From NCBI RefSeq assembly GCF_031143425.1, contig NC_090451.1, forward strand, positions 349,626,339 to 349,690,338: a DNA stretch of 64,000 nt. The letters are read 5' to 3'. Both the position numbers and the translations under genes were made by a program. This document shows positions 56,850 through 64,000 of the stretch, piece after piece. The stretch comes from Pleurodeles waltl. Lineage: Eukaryota; Chordata; Amphibia; Caudata; Salamandridae. Below the pieces are notes generated by a model. That model searched no databases and was not told the DNA's origin. It worked only from the letters and a program-made list of their open reading frames with translations. How positions within the stretch are numbered: position 1 is the stretch's first letter; each line of letters starts with the position of its first letter.

Positions 56850-57545
56850 ATTTGTAATCTTTGTTTACAAAGCTCCCTGTGCGGTTGCCACGGCTCCGGC
56901 TCTCAACGGAGTGGATTTCTCGCTAGACTTTGGGATGATGTCATTCAGTCAAAGCCTTGCAGCAGCACAAGCACAGGAGACATCAGTCGGAAAGGACGGG
57001 GGCGGGGGAGCAGCCTCGCGCTAAACGTGGCTGGCATTTTCAAGCTGTAATGGTTTTCGTGTAAAGTCTTGCCCAATAAATCACCTGGTTGCAAACGCGA
57101 GCACTAATCACGTATTCTGCAGCATACCTTCAACCGGACTTCAGGCTATTTGTGAAGTTAAAGAACAAGGCCTGCAGGAAATCCCTTGCGTTGAAAAATT
57201 TGCTCGAATAACAACATCATTGGCTAATGAGTGCGGCTTTCCCTGAAGCCTAAAAAGGCGCACACAGCGCGATTAAAGGAAACTCAAGGGGTGTGAAATA
57301 TGCATTGCCACAACTAAAATAATGACGGCTACTGAGCACGCACCCCCATTATTAGTGAAATATCTGGTTTTCTTCTCCAATGTAAATATTTCCACACAGG
57401 GACCAGTCCAAGCACTCCTCGAAAGGATACACAGTGCACCATCTCTGCATGTCTTAGAGTCAAGAGCAGAGGCAGAGAAGGAGTGAGGAGCAGCTTTCCT
57501 CTGCAAATGCACCTGGCTGAGTCAGTGGGTCTGGCTTCCATGTGC
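56850..57545. promoter_or_regulatory. GC-richer block, candidate cis-regulatory region
   Basis: Against an AT-rich background this block has several CpGs and clustered motif matches: GTTTAC (forkhead-like), GGTTGCCACGG (RFX-like), TGATGTCATT (CRE-like), GGGGGCGGGGG (SP-like), TTGGCTAATGAG (homeobox core) and ATATGCATTG (octamer-like). Short motifs are common by chance; the clustering and base composition are the only evidence. No splice or start signals were convincing. Confidence 0.25.
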
Positions 57546-59251
57546 CCCCCCCCGTGTGAATGCAGACTTTAACCCACAAATGCTCTTTATCACAGTCCCG
57601 CCTGGCATTCTGACTTTGCAAAGGTCAGGGCAAAAGTAACAAAAAGGGATTGCTTTCTTTATATAATTTCAGATATAAAAAAGTCCCTTGAACATTCCAG
57701 TGAGAGCACTGTCGGGAAGGCGGAATGATACACAATATATCCAACAGCAGGAGGTGAAAGGTCCTACTCCTGATGCAGCCAAAGTCCACTCTATCTGTAT
57801 GTTAAAAAACTGGTACGAATATGTTATGCAGAGGCACGCTCTGATAAGCCAGATCTAACAACGTGAAAGGTAAGCTTAAGTAGAAAAAACTGATTAATAC
57901 ATTCACAGGCACTAATTACTTCAGGAGGCGACCTGTAATGGGGGTGTTGAGGGGGTTGCGGCGAATATATAGAGCCATATACACACACACACACGGCAGG
58001 GGTATCGGCTGTAAAATGGCCTATTCTGCCAAACTCTGATGAAACATACCTGAGTGTAAAAAAAACTACTGAACGCACAAAGATACCCTTGCAGCAAATA
58101 ATGGCGAGCTTATGTACACGCAGAGGTGCTCCACTTCTCCCGAGGAAGCAGATTTAAATATAACGGCCCATTTTGCATCTAAGGGTGAAGGAGACAGCCC
58201 ATTATGATGAAAGAAGGCAAACGGCGTCGGCACTCACCAATGCAATTAGAAGGCGCTTTGCACAAACATGCACAGGAAGGCTGAGGGAGATGGGGCTCAG
58301 GGGTACGCGGAGGAGAACGGCTTCTCATGTATGCAGTTATTCGCCCGATGAGCCAAGGCTTAGCAGACATATGAAGTGTTATCATGCTCGTGAAGGTATA
58401 CACATGCCAGCATTTTAGGATGGACTGAAGTACTTTCAGCTATGAAACACCCACACATAGAAGCTGGGGTACTCACTCCTAATCAGCATCTGGCTGTGCA
58501 TTCCGTTAGCCTTTGTTTGCACATTCATCAGATGTGTAGGTTGTATTTCACCAGATAGCTTTTCGTATATACAAGTGCTCACCCCGAGAAGGGCGCACTG
58601 GTTTAAAATTACTTTTACAAAAACACACATGTATTCACTGAAGATATGTCTTCTGAGCAGCAGTAGGTTAGTTTGATGTAAACACACAAGGAATTCACTC
58701 AAGTGAAGGATGAATTGCAGGATACAGCTAGTGTTGATACATTGCAGATACTCAACGAAGGCACACCCGAGAAGGATTGCCTATTGCATATCAATATGCT
58801 TGATAAGTAGATCAACAAGGTAGACTCTCAGGGGCAGTGGTTCTTAAGGAAAAGAAAGAGAAGAGGATGAGCCAGGGACATTCCACTGCACATCTGTAAA
58901 CAATAACAGGCGTTCAGAAGGCTGAAGCACAGGAGGTGGTACCCCTGGAAACAGAGACAAGTGAGCTTGGGTACAAGGATCTATTGAATACCTACACACA
59001 CTCTTACCACAGCAGAGGAAGGTGAGATATGATGCTATATATACATGTAAAAATGTATAGTAATAGTATGTATAGGATCATTCACAATTAGGAAGAATAT
59101 TAGTGGGTGGTGATTTCTTTTGTACAAATGTAGTGTTTGCTGAAAAGACAAGTCTTCAACTCCATTCTAAATTGCAGTGGAGTTGGAGTATTTCCAAATC
59201 CTAGAAGCATGAATTGAGAGGTCTGTCCTCTTTTCTTTACAGCCTAACAAA
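57546..59251. other. Noncoding, nothing recognised
   Basis: Short CA repeat near 57,980-57,995 and anonymous sequence. Open frames up to 88 codons lack motifs. Confidence 0.35.
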
Positions 59252-59640
59252 CAGGGATGGCTCCTCCATTAGGGACGGGGGAGTGTCACCTCCCCTCCCC
59301 CACCAGCAGCAGGAGCTGCAAACCTTTAAACATGAAATGATAATAAACTATGTTTATTATTGTTTTATTTTAAAAGGGGGTGGGTCCATGGGGTGACGAG
59401 CAGTGAGGGAAGTGCACAGAGCACTCCCCTCTGTGCGCAAGTATGTTTGTCCAGCTATCTTGGGCTGGCCAAACACACATGCGCACAAGGGCCCTCTCCA
59501 GCCGGGTACTATGTTGCCGAGTTGGAGAGAGCCGTCCCAGGCTTGAGCAGCATCATGATTGGCCGCAGGGCAGGCTGGGAGCCTGCAGTGCAGCGGGCAG
59601 CGGCGGCGACGTTCAGGTAAGTTTCTTTTTTTTATTTGCA
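59252..59640 (+). repeat. Dispersed-repeat fragment with hAT-like left end
   Basis: It starts CAGGGATGGCTCCTCCATT, then a G/C-rich stretch, an AT-rich centre and a GC-rich right part ending GCAGCGGCGGCGACGTTCAGG. The CAG start is hAT-like. No matching right end or target duplication was found, so the class is tentative. The GTTCAGGTAAGT near 59,610 resembles a splice donor, but no exon evidence supports it. Confidence 0.35.
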
Positions 59641-59769
59641 TTTTACTTTAGTTTTATCTCCCCCCTCCCCCTGCCCCCCACTTTCCCAAGTCGCCAGCCA
59701 CAACTGCTAACAAAGTCCTAGTTTGTATGTGATGCTGATTGCTGACGCGGTTAATTACTAAGCCATATA

Positions 59770-60480
59770 TGTAGGGGTGCTATTTCTGAAGGCCCTGTGA
59801 TAACCCTGCTCTTGAAAAGGGTGTGGGCTAGGAGCATGAGGTAGTAAAGTTCCTCCTGGAATGGGGTGATGTCATTGAACTTAGGCCTTTGATGAGATGT
59901 GCTGCAGCATGTAGTATACCTTTCAGGGAACCACTGTGGAGTCAGGGAAGCAGGTAAAAGATGACTGAGGCGTTACCTGCTGTTCTAAAGTCCGATTTAG
60001 GGAGAAATGGTGTAATTTTCTTCAGAAGAGAGAATTGGTACAGCGCTGTCGTGTTTTTTTGGCTATATGTTCACTGAACGAGAAGTTAATTTGGGTGGTG
60101 AATTCAAGTGATTTCGTGTTGGATATCATCCAGGATGGTTTGTTGGGGAGAAGTAAAGATATCCTGGTTCATTTCAAACAGCTGTGCTTCAGTCTGTGCC
60201 TCTTCACTGCTGTTGTCCAGCAGGTTCAACTTTGTGTTCGTTAACCTACATTTTATATAGGCATTGGGCAACCATTTCTAATTGAGCTCAATACAAGTTC
60301 TAAGTCACTGAATATCATGCGGAGAAGGGATTTTCATGTAGAGTTCTGTGTCATCAGGGTATTGACAGATCTTGAACCTGCTGTCGGTGAGGAGGATTCC
60401 AAGAGGTCCCGCATTGAGGTTGAAAATGATACAAGACCGGTTGGAGGTAGAATAAAAGAAGAATGATCTCCCCAAGAACT
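59770..60480 (-). pseudogene. L2-like LINE fragment (palm to thumb), minus strand
   Basis: The reverse complement gives LGILLTDSRFKICQYPDDTEL (split here; the catalytic box is YPDD, about 60,360, where YADD is usual), YMKIPSPHDIQ, then further on TTQINFSFSEHI, LLKKITPFLPKSDFRTA and HAAAHLIKG. Order and spacing match the L2-type reverse transcriptase after motif B. Several stops and frame changes. It is a decayed fragment without endonuclease or 5' part. Confidence 0.7.
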
Positions 60481-61639
60481 GTTACATCTCTATACTTTGG
60501 TCAAAATATCGACCTTCAGAAATAATGCATTCACAGTATGAACTATAGCCATACAGTAGATGAGGCGTTAAGAACTGTAAATCTAAACTTACCCATACCT
60601 TCTTACCTCAATGACATAGCAGAAGCAGATATTTAGGATACAATATTTGTTCAGGTCTATATTTCGACCTTAAGCTGAACTGCAGAAAATCTTTTACAAC
60701 AGATCTTCCAACACAAATTGACAAATAGGTTGAATTATACAACTCTTATCTGGTAGAGATCTGTATTGTCTCTGCGCAAAAGAAGGGGCTAGCACATGAT
60801 AGGGTTCACTCCTCTCAGAGTTGGTACACCAAGGAGTTAAAGTGGCAGAAATCCACGTTAAAGGCAGCCACTAAGTAACAGCAAAACTATAAGTTCCAGG
60901 AGGACAAATATCCCGCCCAAAAAACTGTTTATGCTGTAGCAAAGTGATCAAAGTAACCAACAAACAGTATTTAAGTAACTGTGTTCAAGAGGCAGGACAC
61001 TGCACAAGAGAATTCTTTGATATTCAACCACGAAAATAAATAAGGAATACTAATGCCCACGGAGTAGGCAGTCTGCCCAGACAGTGCAAGGCATTTTGCT
61101 AAACAAAGGTCCAGAAATTAGAGAAATTATTTAATTAACAAAATATAGATGCAGAGAGAGATAGCCGTAGTATTGACACCCGCCGACAGTAAGGTCTTCT
61201 GCTACATTGTCATCTCTGTCCTTTGATCCGGTCAACATAGCTGAAGCTGAAATTGAGGCCATTTTGTGGTATGAATACCTCGCAGCATCTGGGCAATCTA
61301 TGTCTGTCATCACTAGCAGGCATACGTGCCAGCATTTTAAAGCAGGAAAGTGAGAGATCTTGAATATAAATCGGGGGCGGGTTGTTTTCCTCATCAACTT
61401 CTATTGAAGCAAAGGCAATTTCAGGCATGAGACAGTTAAAATTAGCTGCTATTTTTGGCTTAAAAAATCAGGAGTATACTGACTGAATCACCCGTACTGG
61501 CATGTATAAGCAGATCAATTATATGTAATCCCTACTCTAATAATTTCTAGTATCTGTTTTGTTGAAGGATGGCTTACTTGTTGCCACAAGCATTCTTAGA
61601 TCACCCTTTTAATTGAGAAATACATCTTTGAGCACTGTG
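60481..61639. other. Noncoding, nothing recognised
   Basis: Anonymous AT-rich sequence between two LINE fragments on opposite strands. Short frames without motifs. Confidence 0.35.
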
Positions 61640-61860
61640 GAACCGACTCACAGCTAGGACCCCTTTTGAAATTAAACTGTTGAAAAAGCTGACAACACTT
61701 GGAGGAAAATAATCTTTTGGGTGATCTGCACTCAGGTTTTAGACCCCACCACAGCACAGAAACGGCACTCAGGCATGAACATAATTTACTGGAAGTCTTG
61801 GGCGAGGGTGCTGCACGTTTGATAGTTTTGCTTGACCAATCAGGTGCCTGGCAGAATAGT
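61640..61860 (+). pseudogene. L2-like LINE fragment (RT finger/palm), plus strand
   Basis: One frame reads LEENNLLGDLHSGFRPHHST, then ETALRHEHNLLEVLGEG and ARLIVLLDQSGA. This is the L2/CR1 segment F-E-NNLLD..QSGFRPGHSTETAL...LLVLLDLSAAFD just before motif A. Homology ends at about 61,857, where motif A should follow, so the fragment is truncated on both sides. Confidence 0.75.
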
Positions 61861-64000
61861 ATTTAAGTTGTATTTAAAAGGAAAAAGTTATTAATAGTTC
61901 TGCATCTTAAAGGTATTGCACCTCTGTATTATTTGCTTCCACGTATTTGCCGGAGTTATGGGTACCCAATGTGAACCTGAAGTGATAAATCTGATGTTGC
62001 TTCACATGAGCATAAAGCAACAGGAACTGTGTGAGCAAGAGATGGTGCTGCTTGTATGTGGGTGCTTCGAGGATGGAGAATACACATGTCCTCCACAGCA
62101 CCTTCCCTATGCAATGCCATTCTTTGCCCTTTGTATGCCCCCAACCCCACCCTGTAGACAGAAGAGCCTTGAGAGGAATATTGCAGAATCAAGCAATCTG
62201 GGCATGTGCAGCAAGTTATACTTGACACACCTGAAGAATGGGTTGTGGGGCAGTCAAGAACAATCTTCACGCTTCCGTAGATATGATTTCTTATTTCCAG
62301 AAGACAGGATCAGAGCTGTAAGTGGAAATGAATGATCTAAATGTTGGGGTTATTCTTACAGTATATGCTTTACAGTCAATCTCTTTCTGAAGTCTAGAGA
62401 CCAGCATGACATGAATTCTACCTAGGTCACACTGACTGCAAATGCTGTGCCAGTATTAACATTGTTTTGACTCATACATGAAAAAATACATGGAAAGGCT
62501 ACAACATAAAAAACAATGCCACAGGACTTGTCTTTGGTTTTCTGAAGTTTGACTCTATTTCTAGGAAACTCAAAGTATTATTGGCAATAATGGGGCAATC
62601 TCCTTCAAAGCCTGAAAAATGAACCCAGTCTGTTTAAGGTTAAAGAAATTGCTAAAACCTTGTTTTTATCCAGAGAGCACTTGCAGTGTCTTGTTTGCAG
62701 CAGAATCTGTGAGTGATTTTGGAGTGCCAAGTGGCTTCTAGTGGGGTGTATATTTGTGCTAAACAACACATCATCTTGATACATTAGAATCAACTACACA
62801 GTAACTTGTTGGCATGCTGATAATCAAAAGTGCCATGGTACTTGGAAATGCCCCCAGGGGAACTACTACAATCTTTTGCATTGATATGACTGGTAGGAGG
62901 GTAGCAGTTTTTCAGGGTCTTACATCAGTGGAAGGGTTGATAGACCAAGGAATGGGGCCACTGAGGATGGCAGGAGTGGAGGGCTGCAGGGGAAAGATGG
63001 TTCTACATGCCAAGCCATAGCACATTCTGGGAATGCATGTACAAAGCAGGAACTGCTTCTGTCTTATGAAGTACCTGGAGTCACTACAATTTACAGAGAC
63101 AACAAGGAGGTCTATGCCACTGAGATATCCACAGTAAAGGTCACAGCTTCACCTCGACCACTCTTTACCTGATAAATATGACAACTAAGTATTCCTAAGG
63201 CAGAAGGACTAGCTACCTTTGAAACTCAGTGTTTTACGGAAAGGAGTGGGTGAAATGTCTTGATTAAAACGTTTTTTACTGAATTTGTATCCTCTACATC
63301 ACTTGGTAATGGATTTACATTTTGGTTTGAAACATTTACTTTGAAACGTAGCTATTCGTTCCAAAGTTATGTTCCAAGATTTTGTAAATTAATAGTCACT
63401 TTATTCCTATAACACTTGGGAAAAGATGCTTCTCCAGGACCTTCATCACAAGGGTCTTCAGCATGCCATAAAGTGTAATAAACACATCACTTCATGGTAT
63501 TAATATTGTAAATGTTTTATTATAGTGAACCTAAAGAGGGTTTGTTAGTATTAAGCATTTAACAAAAAGAGTTTTTCAATCAAGTTTCCTTAGCTTGTTT
63601 TTTGGCAAATAATGTTCTAGGAAGACTCATTACTACCATGTCCTCTATTTAATTCATCTAAAAAATAAAATGTTGGTTAAGACAGCTCCACACCTTCAAC
63701 TGGTTTCTGCTGGTGCTATACTCCGCAGCTGGAAGCGCAAACCTCAAGCTACGAAGAGCCACCAAAGAACTACGCAGCAGGTTTCTGGTGCTGCTGTACT
63801 TCGAAGCTAGAAGCACAACTCTCAAAGTATCAAGAAGGACCAAAGAACAAAGCAACAGGTTTGCAGACATTATGGACCGTCAATATATTTCCTGCTACAC
63901 CAAGAGACTGCCCTTCACTAGAAAAGGCACAGATAGCTGTGGCAGGAGAAATTAAACAAGGTGCCCATCTAACTGCACTTCAAACCTACCCTCTCGTTTG
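61861..64000. other. Noncoding, nothing recognised
   Basis: A 139-codon plus frame (61,916-62,335) is the longest here; its Cys residues do not form a known pattern and I cannot assign it. Near 63,700-63,860 a phrase (CTGGTGCT...TACT(C/T)CG(C/A)AGCT(G/A)GAAGC) occurs twice, 85 bp apart, as a small tandem duplication. Nothing else recognised. Confidence 0.4.

Noticed and set aside
59600..59640. GTTCAGGTAAGT as a splice donor of a host exon
   Set aside because: It is part of a dispersed repeat and there is no upstream coding or promoter evidence.
61916..62335. 139-codon plus frame as a small gene
   Set aside because: No domain, no conserved cysteine pattern, and it starts in decayed LINE surroundings.
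1..64000. tRNA, rRNA or snRNA genes
   Set aside because: I scanned for B-box-like GGTTCGAATCC and similar signatures by eye and found no credible match; a covariance search would be needed to exclude them.

Overview
This window is vertebrate repeat-rich intergenic or intronic DNA, most likely from a salamander, probably a newt. The reasons are the density and mix of elements: a DIRS element, a Penelope-like element, L2-like LINEs, a second LINE with its own tandem 5' promoter repeats, a probable LTR, hAT and Harbinger-style MITEs, and two long GC-rich repeat families that I associate with newt sequence. No complete host protein-coding gene is visible. The species call is inference; the element calls rest on translated motifs, termini and target-site duplications (TSDs) read directly from the sequence.

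Left part (1-8.4 kb): the end of a long dispersed repeat (family R1), then a DIRS retrotransposon on the minus strand (about 571-4880) with inverted terminal repeats, gag, a remnant of RNase H and a tyrosine recombinase but almost no reverse transcriptase. A 904-bp MITE sits in its 3' terminal region. A probable solo LTR (6283-7167, minus) and a small foldback element follow. From 8.4 to 31.4 kb: mostly anonymous sequence with a diverged 480-bp tandem duplication (12.1-13.1 kb), microsatellites, a multi-hairpin foldback element (17.27-17.96 kb), an R1 copy split by a 3-kb repeat R2 (18.1-23.2 kb), a local tandem-repeat patch (26.0-26.2 kb) and a 146-bp hAT MITE with a perfect 8-bp TSD.

Middle (31.4-37.7 kb): a CpG-rich block that looks like a host promoter and first exon on the minus strand, with a ZNF143-like motif and a GTGAGC splice donor. 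Directly next to it, head to head, lies a nearly full-length LINE with a YY1-like site, four roughly 100-bp 5' monomers, an intact ORF1 and a frameshifted ORF2 (endonuclease, reverse transcriptase, C-terminal CCHC).

Right part (38-64 kb): a purine-rich tract, a hAT MITE (40.1-40.6 kb) and a long L2-like LINE (about 43-49.5 kb). That LINE is broken by a 339-bp tandem duplication, by a remarkable 630-bp MITE made almost wholly of about twelve consecutive hairpins, and by another R1 copy. A Penelope-like element with a GIY-YIG nuclease follows on the minus strand (51.5-54.7 kb), then a hammerhead-like motif (55.9 kb), a GC-richer possible regulatory block (56.85-57.54 kb), another dispersed repeat, and L2-like fragments on both strands (59.8-61.9 kb). 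The genes do not form a pathway; the biology here is layered transposition, and the nesting gives a relative order of insertions.
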